64,000 nt of DNA from Pseudomonas sp. MIACH. GTDB lineage: Bacteria > Pseudomonadota > Gammaproteobacteria > Pseudomonadales > Pseudomonadaceae. The stretch lies in contig NZ_LHVO01000060.1 in assembly GCF_001269925.1 (NCBI RefSeq), positions 1 through 64,000 of the forward strand. Reading direction: 5' to 3'. Under the pieces are notes generated by a model. The model had not been told where the DNA came from and did not search any database. It saw only the letters and a list, made by a program, of their open reading frames with translations. This document shows positions 43,797-52,546 of this stretch, piece by piece (positions within the stretch are counted from its first letter, which is position 1; each line of letters begins with the position of its first letter). The position numbers were made by a program, and so were the translations under genes.

Positions 43797-44975
43797 TCAG
43801 GAAGGGACCGGTGCTTGGGCATCGATCAGGTTCCGGCTCTTGAGCTCCTCCCAAAAGGCTGCTGGGATACCGACCTTCATCGCCTGCACATTGGAAACGA
43901 TCTGCCCCGGCGTGCGGGCACCCGGAATGATCGCTGACACTTGCGGATGCGCTGCCGCGAACTGCAGGGCGGCAGTATGAATGTCGATGCCATGTCGTTT
44001 GGCAACCGCCATGATTCGTGCGCGCTTTTCCACCGCCCCGGCAGGCAGATCCAGGCTGAAGTTATACCGGCTGCGCCCTCCCAGGAATCCATCGTTCAGT
44101 GGTGTTCCAACCACAACGCTGGTGCCCTTCCTGCTCAACGCCGGAAAGGTGTTGCGTAACGCATCGCCGTGCTCAAGGAGCGAATACTGGCAGGCAAGCA
44201 ACACGATGTCGGGAGTCGGGTCATCACCGGCCATTGCCTGGACCACAGCATTCGGCGTGTTGACGCCGAAGCCCCATGCCTTGATGAGGCCCTCATCACG
44301 CATCTTTTCAAGCTCAACCATCGCCCCCGTGCGCGCAATGCGATACGCCGCTTCCCAACCGCCTTCCAGTTCGCTGTTATCGGGCGAGATGTCGTGGATA
44401 AAGACGATATCGATACGCGGCAGCCCCAGCCGCTGCAGGCTGTCTTCCACGGAACGCCGTGCTCCTGCTGCGGTGTAGTCATACCGGTAGTTGAAGGGCG
44501 CGGGTGCCTTCCAGATGGCATGGTCTGCGCGCGGGCCACCCGCGGCCGTCAATACGCGACCGACTTTGGTGGACACCACATAGTCGTCTGGATTTTTGCC
44601 GCGCAGGAAGCGGCCTAGACGATATTCAATCAGGCCAAACCCGTAGAACGGCGAAGTGTCGTAAAGCCTTACACCTGCCTCCCAAGCAGCTTGCAGAACC
44701 GAGCCCGCCTGCTCGTCGCTGAGCGGCGCAAAGATATTGCCGATCTGCGTCCCGCCCATGCCAAAGCGTTGAGGCGTCATGTATCGCAGGGTAGGCGAGG
44801 GCGAATTGGAGGGCAGGTCTGTGCGCACCGGCCGGCCTTCAGTCCGCATCACGCTCCCGCGCTCTGTCAGTAAAGCGGGCGCTGGGGCTGCCGAACTTGC
44901 GATACTCGAGGCTGGCAGCAAAGCGGCTGCAACAGTACCCACTGCCGAGTAAGTAAGAAAATCTCGTCTGTCCAT
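43797..44975 (-). CDS. Tat-exported aldo/keto reductase
   Basis: 392-residue protein with a twin-arginine signal (MDRRDFLTYSAVGTVAAALL, residues 1-20), then an aldo/keto-reductase TIM barrel. The family marks are LYDTSPFYGFGLIEYRLGRFL (Asp and Tyr of the tetrad, region 107-127), VVSTKVG (Lys) and IDIVFIHDIS (His). C-terminal ALQFAAAHPQVSAIIPGAR is the cofactor-binding segment. The start is chosen because AAAGGA lies about eight bases upstream and it restores the Tat signal; a far longer frame to 45257 overlaps the divergent regulator. AKRs are normally cytoplasmic NADPH enzymes, so the export signal is unusual. Confidence 0.87.
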   Translation of the reverse strand: MDRRDFLTYSAVGTVAAALLPASSIASSAAPAPALLTERGSVMRTEGRPVRTDLPSNSPSPTLRYMTPQRFGMGGTQIGNIFAPLSDEQAGSVLQAAWEAGVRLYDTSPFYGFGLIEYRLGRFLRGKNPDDYVVSTKVGRVLTAAGGPRADHAIWKAPAPFNYRYDYTAAGARRSVEDSLQRLGLPRIDIVFIHDISPDNSELEGGWEAAYRIARTGAMVELEKMRDEGLIKAWGFGVNTPNAVVQAMAGDDPTPDIVLLACQYSLLEHGDALRNTFPALSRKGTSVVVGTPLNDGFLGGRSRYNFSLDLPAGAVEKRARIMAVAKRHGIDIHTAALQFAAAHPQVSAIIPGARTPGQIVSNVQAMKVGIPAAFWEELKSRNLIDAQAPVPS

Positions 44976-45163
44976 CCAACGTTCCTTTCGCGACCGAGGT
45001 TTCACGGGATCATCGAAGCCGGTATTCGTACTGGAAGTTAGAACAACGAGGGTTGGCCGGGTGACCCTAATACGCCATATTTTTTGCACAATCCTGCCGA
45101 TGCGCTTGTGTTGGTCACGCACTCTCAGCAGACTCGAACATTCCGTAAACAGGGGCGCATGTA

Positions 45164-46144
45164 ATGACGAGCGGTTCCTTCTCGCAGTTCGGTTCCGGCC
45201 ATCTGCATTCTCTGGCGTTGCGTGATCCCATACAGCCCAACGAGCGTCTCCAGGCACTCAGGCGGCTGATCGAAAAAGTCACCCGGCAGATTGGTTTGAA
45301 CGAGGTCTGCAAAACATCCATTCCAGGTTTGGCCTTTTATCGAATGGCTGACCTGGGTACGCCCACTTACTGCATTTATGAGCCTTGCGTGGCCATCATT
45401 CTGCAGGGCGCGAAGGAGATCACGTTCGGTGAGGAGGCCTGTGAGTTCGGGCAGGGGGCGTTCTTCGTCACGTCGGTCGACATCCCCACACTGGCCCGTG
45501 TTACCGCTGCCAGTGAGGAAACCCCCTATTTATCCGTCGTGTTGAAGCTCAACCTTTCCATGCTCAACGAGGTGATCCAGACCTTGGAACCACCCGCGCA
45601 GGAAATAGCTACAGAAGCGCGGGGCTTCGTATCCGGTGCGGCGTCGAGTGAGATGCTCGATGCATTCGCTCGACTCGCTACGCTGATCGAACGGCCGCTT
45701 GAAGCAGGCTTGATGTCGGATCTGATCAAGCGGGAAATATGCGTTCGGCTATTGCTAAGTAGTGCAGGGCAGTGGCTGCGCAGCGTCACGCGCGACGGTT
45801 ATCGAGACAAGGGCATCGTGAGAGCCATTGAATGGCTGAAACATCACTACGACAAACCGCTGCACGTGGCCGATCTTGCCGAACGATCAGGAATGGCCAG
45901 CTCTACGCTGCATCACAGTTTTCGCAAGCTGACAGGCACCAGCCCTGTTCAGTATCAAAAAGCGTTACGGCTGCAAGCCGCACGCAGCCTGATGTTGACC
46001 GATCGGATAGACGTGAACACCGCCGCGTTGCGCGTCGGCTATGAAAGTGTCGCTCAATTCAGCCGTGAATATGCCCGGCGTTTCGGAGCCCCGCCCTCGA
46101 GAGACATCAAGCACGTACGGGAGCAGGGTGGAATGCTCGACTAG
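45164..46144 (+). CDS. AraC-family transcriptional regulator
   Basis: 326-residue regulator with an AraC N-terminal ligand domain (about 50-190, IYEPCVAIILQGAKEITFG region) and two C-terminal HTHs (about 235-315, LADLAERSGMASSTLHHSF). It is divergent from the Tat-signal aldo/keto reductase with 188 bases between, and is probably its activator. It is convergent with acdR with only seven bases between stops, leaving no room for a terminator. Confidence 0.88.
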   Translation: MTSGSFSQFGSGHLHSLALRDPIQPNERLQALRRLIEKVTRQIGLNEVCKTSIPGLAFYRMADLGTPTYCIYEPCVAIILQGAKEITFGEEACEFGQGAFFVTSVDIPTLARVTAASEETPYLSVVLKLNLSMLNEVIQTLEPPAQEIATEARGFVSGAASSEMLDAFARLATLIERPLEAGLMSDLIKREICVRLLLSSAGQWLRSVTRDGYRDKGIVRAIEWLKHHYDKPLHVADLAERSGMASSTLHHSFRKLTGTSPVQYQKALRLQAARSLMLTDRIDVNTAALRVGYESVAQFSREYARRFGAPPSRDIKHVREQGGMLD

Positions 46145-46151
46145 CGGCGCT

Positions 46152-46661
46152 TCAAAGGGGAATGTGGGTGGTCGACAAGACCTGACGCAAGCCCATGAAC
46201 GATCGAATCTGGCGAACCCCTGGCAGGTACAGCAATTGTTCCGCGTGGAGCCGGTTGAAACTGTTGCTGTCCTTGGTTCGTATCAACATGAAGTAGTCGA
46301 ATTCCCCCGTCACCACATGGCACTCCATGCAGCCGGACACTTTTTGTGCGGCTGCCTCGAATGCGGCGAAGGATTCCGGTGTGGAGCGGTCCAGCACCAC
46401 ACCGATCAACACCACCATTCCCGCATCCAGCGCGACAGTGTCCAGCAGTGCGACGATGCCTTTGATCAGGCCGACTTGCTTGAGCCGCTCGACGCGCCTG
46501 AGGCACGCCGGTGCACTCAATTTCACCTTCTCTGCCAGCGCCACATTGGAGATGGAAGCATCTCGCTGCAGGGCCTTGAGAATGGCGCGGTCGGTTCGAT
46601 CCAGCGGCTGCGGCACCGGGGCTGATACGTTTGGCTTCTTGCGAGTGTTTATTGCGTTCAT
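46152..46661 (-). CDS. acdR: AcdR-type Lrp/AsnC regulator of ACC deaminase
   Basis: 169-residue Lrp-family protein with a basic N-terminal tail, HTH (ISNVALAEKVKLSAPACLRR, about 37-56) and RAM domain. It is divergent from acdS with 198 bases between. In Pseudomonas UW4-type strains the regulator in this place is AcdR, which activates acdS in the presence of ACC and is in turn relieved by leucine. Family and position support the same role here. Confidence 0.85.
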   Translation of the reverse strand: MNAINTRKKPNVSAPVPQPLDRTDRAILKALQRDASISNVALAEKVKLSAPACLRRVERLKQVGLIKGIVALLDTVALDAGMVVLIGVVLDRSTPESFAAFEAAAQKVSGCMECHVVTGEFDYFMLIRTKDSNSFNRLHAEQLLYLPGVRQIRSFMGLRQVLSTTHIPL

Positions 46662-46859
46662 AACTGTTTATTCGCAATTAAAGTATGTTTGATATTTATA
46701 GTGAGAAATTATAGTTCTTCAAGTGATAAAAGTTTGCAACACATCTTTTTGGAAAACTTCTTAATATTGAACTCATCGAAGCCCGTCTGAAAGAACCTGG
46801 AAGGCAACCTTTGCCTTTCGGTCTGGCGCTTTGATGTCCAGTAATCAAGGAGCAGCGTC
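46662..46859. promoter_or_regulatory. acdR-acdS divergent promoter region
   Basis: This 198-base spacer is AT-rich (46670-46770) and has several TTT/AAA-phased stretches of the kind Lrp proteins bind. I could not define a clean Lrp, FNR or CRP box by eye. AAGGAG lies just before the acdS start. Confidence 0.45.
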
Positions 46860-47876
46860 ATGAACCTGAATCGTTTTAAACGTTATCCGTTGACCTTCGG
46901 TCCTTCTCCCATCACGCCCTTGAAGCGCCTCAGTGAACACCTGGGTGGCAAGGTCGAGCTGTATGCCAAACGTGAAGACTGCAACAGTGGCCTGGCCTTT
47001 GGCGGGAACAAAACGCGCAAGCTCGAATACTTGATTCCCGAAGCGCTCGAGCAAGGCTGCGATACCTTGGTTTCCATTGGCGGTATCCAGTCGAACCAGA
47101 CCCGCCAGGTGGCCGCCGTTGCCGCTCACCTGGGCATGAAGTGTGTGCTGGTGCAGGAAAACTGGGTGAACTACTCCGATGCGGTGTATGACCGCGTTGG
47201 CAATATCGAGATGTCGCGCATCATGGGCGCCGACGTACGACTGGACGCCGCCGGGTTCGACATTGGCATCCGGCCCAGTTGGCAGAAGGCCATGGACGAT
47301 GTAGTGGAGCGGGGTGGCAAACCGTTTCCGATCCCTGCCGGGTGTTCCGAACATCCCTACGGCGGCCTTGGGTTCGTCGGCTTTGCCGAAGAAGTGCGAG
47401 AGCAGGAAAAACAACTGGGGTTCACGTTCGACTACATCGTGGTCTGCTCTGTGACCGGCAGTACCCAGGCCGGTATGGTCGTCGGTTTCGCCGCGGACGG
47501 CCGTTCGAAGAACGTTATCGGCATTGATGCCTCGGCCAAGCCGGAGCAAACCAAGGCACAGATCCTGCGTATCGCCAGGCACACCGCAGAGTTGGTGGAA
47601 CTGGGCCGTGAGATCACCGAAGACGATGTGGTGCTCGATACACGTTTTGCCTACCCGGAATACGGTTTGCCCAACGAAGGCACGCTGGAAGCCATTCGTT
47701 TGTGCGGGAGCCTGGAAGGTGTGCTGACCGATCCGGTGTACGAGGGCAAATCCATGCACGGGATGATTGAAATGGTTCGCCGTGGTGAGTTCCCCGAAGG
47801 CTCGAAAGTGCTGTATGCGCACTTGGGTGGGGCGCCTGCGCTGAATGCCTACAGCTTCTTGTTTCGCAATGGCTGA
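46860..47876 (+). CDS. acdS: 1-Aminocyclopropane-1-carboxylate (ACC) deaminase
   Basis: 338-residue PLP enzyme that cleaves ACC, the ethylene precursor, into 2-oxobutyrate and ammonia. This lowers plant ethylene and feeds nitrogen to the bacterium. The PLP Lys is at residue 51 (FGGNKTRK), Ser78 follows (GGIQSNQ), and Tyr294/Glu295 (VYEGKS) and Leu322 (YAHLGG) are all in place. Glu295 and Leu322 separate true ACC deaminases from the closely similar D-cysteine desulfhydrases. Length equals that of the UW4 enzyme. AAGGAG supports the start. The two small genes that follow on the same strand may be co-transcribed. Confidence 0.96.
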   Translation: MNLNRFKRYPLTFGPSPITPLKRLSEHLGGKVELYAKREDCNSGLAFGGNKTRKLEYLIPEALEQGCDTLVSIGGIQSNQTRQVAAVAAHLGMKCVLVQENWVNYSDAVYDRVGNIEMSRIMGADVRLDAAGFDIGIRPSWQKAMDDVVERGGKPFPIPAGCSEHPYGGLGFVGFAEEVREQEKQLGFTFDYIVVCSVTGSTQAGMVVGFAADGRSKNVIGIDASAKPEQTKAQILRIARHTAELVELGREITEDDVVLDTRFAYPEYGLPNEGTLEAIRLCGSLEGVLTDPVYEGKSMHGMIEMVRRGEFPEGSKVLYAHLGGAPALNAYSFLFRNG

Positions 47877-48003
47877 TTAACGCCAATAACCAGGGAGCTC
47901 ACAAAGCGATGGGTGAGTCGGCACCAATATTGAATGTCACGACCCCATCGTCGAATCGCCACCCGGAGCACGTTGCTCCTATCCAACCGCCGGGAGTACC
48001 GCC

Positions 48004-48468
48004 ATGCATGCGATAACGCAATCCGCAGTCTGGATCAAGGAGCCTTCGGCGGATGCCGGAGTGGTGATCGTTACCAGCGCCGCGTTGCCTCAATACATGA
48101 TCGACAAGCTGCATGTGGCGATAGATGAGTGGGACCAGGTGGCTTATCTAGCCGTCAAACAGTCCGAGGCGTTGATGCTCGACTGGTTGCAGGTCGGGTC
48201 CAGCCCGGAGCCGTCTGCCGGGGGCTACGCGTGCCATGCCAGCCAACTGTTGCGCGGCGTCTCCCACGGCAGCTTTTTACTGGATGTCGAAACTGGCACG
48301 AATTGCGGCATGACGTGGCTGGGGTCCGTCTTTGGTCATCAACTGCGCGTGGTCGAACTTGGAAAAATAGCCTCCTCCACTGCACAGATGGATCAACAGG
48401 TGGAGGCGGTGTTAGCGGCGACCCGAAGCCTGGCGAAAAGCGTGTTGCAGGCACGCGGCGTCATTTAA
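48004..48468 (+). CDS. Unknown small protein A, downstream of acdS
   Basis: 154-residue protein I do not recognise. It starts with a WIKEPS patch and an apolar strand (AGVVIVTSAALP, about 18-29), then an amphipathic helix, and a Ser/Gly-rich middle (GSSPEPSAGGY). CGMTWLGSVFG lies near residue 100. No signal peptide is seen. GGGAG lies just ahead of the ATG. It is 127 bases downstream of acdS on the same strand and 47 bases before a second small gene with a similar beginning (W-x-[KR]-EPS followed by VVIV). Function unknown. Confidence 0.7.
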   Translation: MHAITQSAVWIKEPSADAGVVIVTSAALPQYMIDKLHVAIDEWDQVAYLAVKQSEALMLDWLQVGSSPEPSAGGYACHASQLLRGVSHGSFLLDVETGTNCGMTWLGSVFGHQLRVVELGKIASSTAQMDQQVEAVLAATRSLAKSVLQARGVI

Positions 48469-48515
48469 CCAAGGACTTGGTCCATTCGCCTGTTGGAACA
48501 ATAAAGGCCTCGCTT

Positions 48516-48938
48516 ATGAGCCGAACCGTCGAGTGTCGCACCCACGCAATGAAGTGGATGCGCGAGCCTTCAAGTGGCACGCGTATCGTGGTCATCGTGT
48601 GTGGACTTGATAGCGCTCATATTGACTTGATCCATCAGGGGTTCAGCTGTTTTGACAATGTTGCGCTGATCCATGTCGATACGGTGAACACCGTGCCTGG
48701 CAAGCGCGTTGATGTGCAAGGGGTCAAGAGTGACTGTTCTTTTGTCGTGCTCGGTGAACTGGATGAGCGTTTATTGCATAGCCTGTCCGTTGGCAAACGA
48801 TGCATCTACTCCATAGCGCCAGACGGGTCGGCCGAATGTTCGGTCATTGCGGCAGTAGAACAGGTCAAAAGCTTCGCCCGGGTGAGCCATTCGCACCACG
48901 TTGAAGTGATACCCGACAGCGCCAGGAGCTGCCTGTGA
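48516..48938 (+). CDS. Unknown small protein B, possible paralogue of A
   Basis: 140-residue unrecognised protein. WMREPSSGTRIVVIV (about 14-28), then an IDLIHQGFSCFDNVALI stretch, parallel the first third of protein A by eye; the C-terminal halves differ. AAGG lies eight bases before the ATG. The pair is tandem and may be a duplication after acdS. Its stop faces the M20 peptidase gene convergently. Homology is a visual impression and not tested. Confidence 0.65.
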   Translation: MSRTVECRTHAMKWMREPSSGTRIVVIVCGLDSAHIDLIHQGFSCFDNVALIHVDTVNTVPGKRVDVQGVKSDCSFVVLGELDERLLHSLSVGKRCIYSIAPDGSAECSVIAAVEQVKSFARVSHSHHVEVIPDSARSCL

Positions 48939-48984
48939 ACCTGTCGGATACCCTCACCTCGGCGACGCGTAGAAGCCCACGACC

Positions 48985-50139
48985 TCAAACGCTGTCGCCG
49001 ACCGCCAGAATGGTCGCCACCAAGGCCAGGGCGCGAGGCACCAGGGTGTCCAGTTCCAGGTATTCGCGATCAGTGTGAACCTTGCCACCCACCGGACCGA
49101 GCCCGCACAGGGTTGGAACGCCCAGGCTGGCGGTGAAGCCGGAGTCGGCGCAACCGCCGGTGAATTCGCCTTCGACGCTGAAACCCAGCGCCAGTGCTTT
49201 TTGTTGGTAGAGGCTTAGCAGTCGTGCGCTGTGGCGTGCTTCCATCGGTAGAAAGGTCGTCGCTTCCTTGAGGACAGCGCGGGTGCCGATCACTTCTTCT
49301 TCGGCGATGATGGCCTGGATTGCGCTGAAGATCTGGTCCCAGTGCTTGAGTTCAATGAAGCGCACGTCCAGCCGGGCGCAGGCGCTGGGCGCGACGGTGT
49401 TGCTCGACGTACCACCGGATATCAGCCCAACGTTAGTGGTGATGCCTGCCGGGTAATCGGTCAAGGCATGCAGCTTGACGATCTTGCGTGCCAGGGCCTC
49501 GATGGCGCTGGCCCCGTCGGCATGGTTGACCCCGGCATGCGCCGCGCGGCCGCTGACTTCGATGATCAGCGTGGCCCCGCCTTTGCGTGCGCTGACCACG
49601 TTGCCGCTGGCCCTGCCGGGTTCGGTATTGAGCACGGCGCGGGCGGCACGGGCGGCGTTTTCGATATGGGGTCTGGCGCTGCCGGAGCCGATTTCTTCGT
49701 CGCCGGTGTACAGGACCTGCACCGGATAGGGCAACCGGCCGGCGCGCTTGAGGGCCATGAGGGCGAAGCAATTGAGCACCAGGCCGCCTTTCATGTCGGC
49801 GACGCCGGGGCCATAGGCGAGGTTGGCGTCGCGGCTGTAGCCGCGAGTCGTGGTGGTGCCTTTGGGGAAGACCGTGTCGCGATGGCCCAGCAACAGCACC
49901 GGTTTTCCAGAATCGCCTGGCACTTCGGCGAGCAGCACGTCACCAAAACCCTCGACCGGTATGCGCTTGAGCAATATGCCGTCGGCCTCCAGTTCAGCCG
50001 CGAGCAGCGCGCCCACAGCGTCGACACCCGCCTTGTCATAGCTGTTGGAGTCGGTGTCGACGATACGCCGCAGCAGCGCTTCCATGGCTTGGCGCTGGTC
50101 GGCAAGCCAGTCCAAGGCCTGTTGTGGCGTGGTGCTCAT
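48985..50139 (-). CDS. M20 metallopeptidase (glutamate carboxypeptidase-like)
   Basis: 384-residue di-zinc peptidase of the M20/CPDG2 type. Metal-site motifs are visible: LLLGHRDTVF (His), GPGVADMKGG (Asp), YTGDEEIGS (Glu-Glu) and the late KVHTDREYLE (His). A dimerisation domain sits in the middle (about 185-300). It probably cleaves a C-terminal amino acid or amide bond of an imported compound. The start is the ATG overlapping the next M20 stop by ATGA. It is the last gene of the seven-gene peptide importer operon. Confidence 0.9.
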   Translation of the reverse strand: MSTTPQQALDWLADQRQAMEALLRRIVDTDSNSYDKAGVDAVGALLAAELEADGILLKRIPVEGFGDVLLAEVPGDSGKPVLLLGHRDTVFPKGTTTTRGYSRDANLAYGPGVADMKGGLVLNCFALMALKRAGRLPYPVQVLYTGDEEIGSGSARPHIENAARAARAVLNTEPGRASGNVVSARKGGATLIIEVSGRAAHAGVNHADGASAIEALARKIVKLHALTDYPAGITTNVGLISGGTSSNTVAPSACARLDVRFIELKHWDQIFSAIQAIIAEEEVIGTRAVLKEATTFLPMEARHSARLLSLYQQKALALGFSVEGEFTGGCADSGFTASLGVPTLCGLGPVGGKVHTDREYLELDTLVPRALALVATILAVGDSV

Positions 50140-51560
50140 TGCGCCTGCTCCCGTAACTGATGTTCCCGCGTCAGGCGTGCCGCGTCGTTGCCCAGGTCCC
50201 AGAACAGCCCGGCCATGATTTGCAGGCTTTCCTTGACCACCGGCGCCAGCAAGTGTTCGTTCGGCGCATGCTGTGAACAGGCCGGGTACGAGTGCGGCAC
50301 CCACAATGTTGGCAGGCCCAGCACGTCCGCGAACACGTCGTTGGGCAGCGAGCCACCGAGGTTTGGCAGCAGCGCAGGTTTTTTGCCGGTGGTCTGTGCC
50401 AGGGAACTGAGCGCCCAATCGACCCAAGGGCTCTGCGGGTCCAGCCGAGTGGCATGCATCACATCGATGCGGCTTTGCTTGACCTCGACATTGCTGAAGC
50501 CATGCGCATCCAGGTGGGTGCGTACCGCCGGGATAAAGGTCGTGTAGTCGCTGTCGACCACGAAGCGGATATGGCAGTGGGCGTTAGCCTTGCCGGGAAT
50601 CGCATGTACCGGGGCGTCTGGGTTGCCGGTCTTGAAGGCGATGACGTCGAGGGTGTTCCAACCGAACACCTTTTCGCTCAGCGAAAGCGCCGGGTTACCC
50701 CAGTTGGCGTCGATGTCCGGATCGCCCGGTCCGCCACCCACGGCAATATCGGCCAGTGCCTGTCGAACCGGCTCCGGCAGTGTCTCGGGCATCAGTCCCG
50801 CCACTTTCACTCGACCGTGTTCATCGACCATGCTCGCGATGGCATTGGCCAGGATGATGCCGGGATTGGCCAGCAACCCGCCCCAGTTGCCGGAGTGATG
50901 GGCGCCCTCACGTAAATTGACCACCAGCTCGAAGTTGAATACCCCGCGTGAGCCGAGAAAAATCGTCGGGCGTGATGCCGCCAGGCGCGGGCCGTCCGAG
51001 GCGATGAAAATATCCGCCGCAAGCTCTTTGCTGTGCGCGGCACAGAATGCGTTCAAGCCCGGCGAGCCTTCTTCTTCGCCCATTTCCAGCAGCAGCTTGA
51101 CGTTGAAACCCAGCTGGCCATCGCGCGCCTTGAGCGTTTGTTCCAGCGCAGTCAGGTTGATCAGGTGCTGGCCTTTGTTATCCGCCGTGCCGCGGCCGTA
51201 CCAGCGATCGCCTTCGGCAATGACTTGCCACGGCGACAGGCCTTCGCGCCATTGCGCCTCATAGCCGCGCACCACATCACCGTGGCCGTAGCTGAGCACA
51301 GTCGGCAGGTCCGGGTGTTCAATGCGCGTGGCGATCATGAATGGGCCGCGCTCGGCCACCGGGTTGTCATAGATCTTGACGCTGAAACCCATCGCCTCGA
51401 CATGCGGGGTGATGAAGTCATTGAGGTAGCGATACAGCTCGGGCTGGCTGTCCGCGGCCTGGCTTTCGGTGTGCAGGGCGACGCTACGTTCGAGCAGATT
51501 GAAAAACTCGCCGTTGTCGAATTGCGCTGTGGTGTTGCTGATAGCCAGTGAACGACTCAT
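50136..51560 (-). CDS. M20 metallopeptidase (second, distinct subfamily)
   Basis: 474-residue M20 enzyme. It has SYGHGDVVRG (His, Asp), YGRGTADNKGQ (bridging Asp), LEMGEEEGSPG (Glu pair), an ASDGPRL Asp, and the C-terminal SQHAPNEH His cluster. The sequence is only distantly like the other M20 in the operon, so the two probably act on different bonds, for example endo- and carboxypeptidase steps. ATGA overlaps connect it with the ATPase upstream (51557-51560) and the M20 gene downstream. The start at MSRSLAIS fits the coupling. Confidence 0.9.
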   Translation of the reverse strand: MSRSLAISNTTAQFDNGEFFNLLERSVALHTESQAADSQPELYRYLNDFITPHVEAMGFSVKIYDNPVAERGPFMIATRIEHPDLPTVLSYGHGDVVRGYEAQWREGLSPWQVIAEGDRWYGRGTADNKGQHLINLTALEQTLKARDGQLGFNVKLLLEMGEEEGSPGLNAFCAAHSKELAADIFIASDGPRLAASRPTIFLGSRGVFNFELVVNLREGAHHSGNWGGLLANPGIILANAIASMVDEHGRVKVAGLMPETLPEPVRQALADIAVGGGPGDPDIDANWGNPALSLSEKVFGWNTLDVIAFKTGNPDAPVHAIPGKANAHCHIRFVVDSDYTTFIPAVRTHLDAHGFSNVEVKQSRIDVMHATRLDPQSPWVDWALSSLAQTTGKKPALLPNLGGSLPNDVFADVLGLPTLWVPHSYPACSQHAPNEHLLAPVVKESLQIMAGLFWDLGNDAARLTREHQLREQAQ

Positions 51561-52546
51561 GAGTGGACAAGCTCCAGTGTTTGGGCAGAAGTGTCGTGAA
51601 GGTGGCAACGCACGTTGCCGCCGATAAGCGGACCATTGGCCGGGAAGGCCGTTTTGCAGGGGGCGAAGCAGCTCGGGCAGCGCGGATGGAAGGCGCAACC
51701 GGACGGCGGTGACATGGGGTTGGGGAAGGTGCCGTGCAGGCCGATGTCGGGAATGCCCAGGCGCGGATCGGGCGTGAGCACCGAATCCAGCAAGGCGCGG
51801 GTATAAGGGTGACCGGGTTGAGCGAACAACGATTCGCGCGTGCGTTCTTCGACGATGCGCCCCAGGTACATCACGGCGACCCGGTCGGCGAGGTGTTCGA
51901 TGACCGCCAGGTTATGGCTGATCAGCAGATAGGTCAGGCCGAATTCGCGCTTGAGGTCCTGCAGCAGATTGAGAATCTGCGCCTGCACCGACACGTCCAG
52001 TGCTGAGGTGGGCTCGTCGCAGATCAACACGTCAGGGCGCATGATCAGCGCCCGGGCAATCGCCACCCGCTGGCGTTGCCCGCCGGACAGCTGGCTCGGG
52101 TAGCTGTCGATCACCCGCTTGGGCAGGCCGACCACATCAAGCATCGCTTCGGTCTTCCTGCGGCGCTCGGCGGTACTGCCGATGTCATGCACGATCAGCG
52201 GTAGGGTAACGATTTCGCGCAGGGTCTTGCGTGGATTCAGCGAGGAATACGGGTCCTGGAAAATCGGCTGGATATGCCGGGACATTTCCTTGCGATCAGT
52301 CGCCGCCAGGTGTTTGCCATTGACCAACACGTCGCCGCTGGTGGGCGGCAACAGACCGAGCAACATCTTGGCCAGGGTACTTTTGCCGCAACCGGACTCG
52401 CCCACCAGACCGAGGGTCTCGCCACGCATCAGGCGCAGGGAAACACCATCCACGGCCTTCAGGGTGGCGGCGGGTTTGAAAAAGCCCTGGTTGATCCGAA
52501 ACTCACGGCGGATGTCACACAGCTCCAAAGCGATGTCTTTTTTCAT
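51557..52546 (-). CDS. DppF-type ABC importer ATPase
   Basis: 329-residue ATPase of the oligopeptide/dipeptide family. It has Walker A GESGCGKST (about 50-58), LSGGQRQRV, and VLICDEPTSALD. The C-terminal zinc-type oligo_HPY tail GCAFHPRCPSC marks OppF/DppF proteins. The start at MKKDIALEL overlaps the DppD-type stop by four bases. It pairs with the ATPase at 52543-53553. Confidence 0.92.
   Translation of the reverse strand: MKKDIALELCDIRREFRINQGFFKPAATLKAVDGVSLRLMRGETLGLVGESGCGKSTLAKMLLGLLPPTSGDVLVNGKHLAATDRKEMSRHIQPIFQDPYSSLNPRKTLREIVTLPLIVHDIGSTAERRRKTEAMLDVVGLPKRVIDSYPSQLSGGQRQRVAIARALIMRPDVLICDEPTSALDVSVQAQILNLLQDLKREFGLTYLLISHNLAVIEHLADRVAVMYLGRIVEERTRESLFAQPGHPYTRALLDSVLTPDPRLGIPDIGLHGTFPNPMSPPSGCAFHPRCPSCFAPCKTAFPANGPLIGGNVRCHLHDTSAQTLELVHS

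Noticed and set aside
46662..46859. FNR or CRP box upstream of acdS
   Set aside because: Such boxes are described for other acdS promoters, but no sequence here is close enough to the consensus to call.
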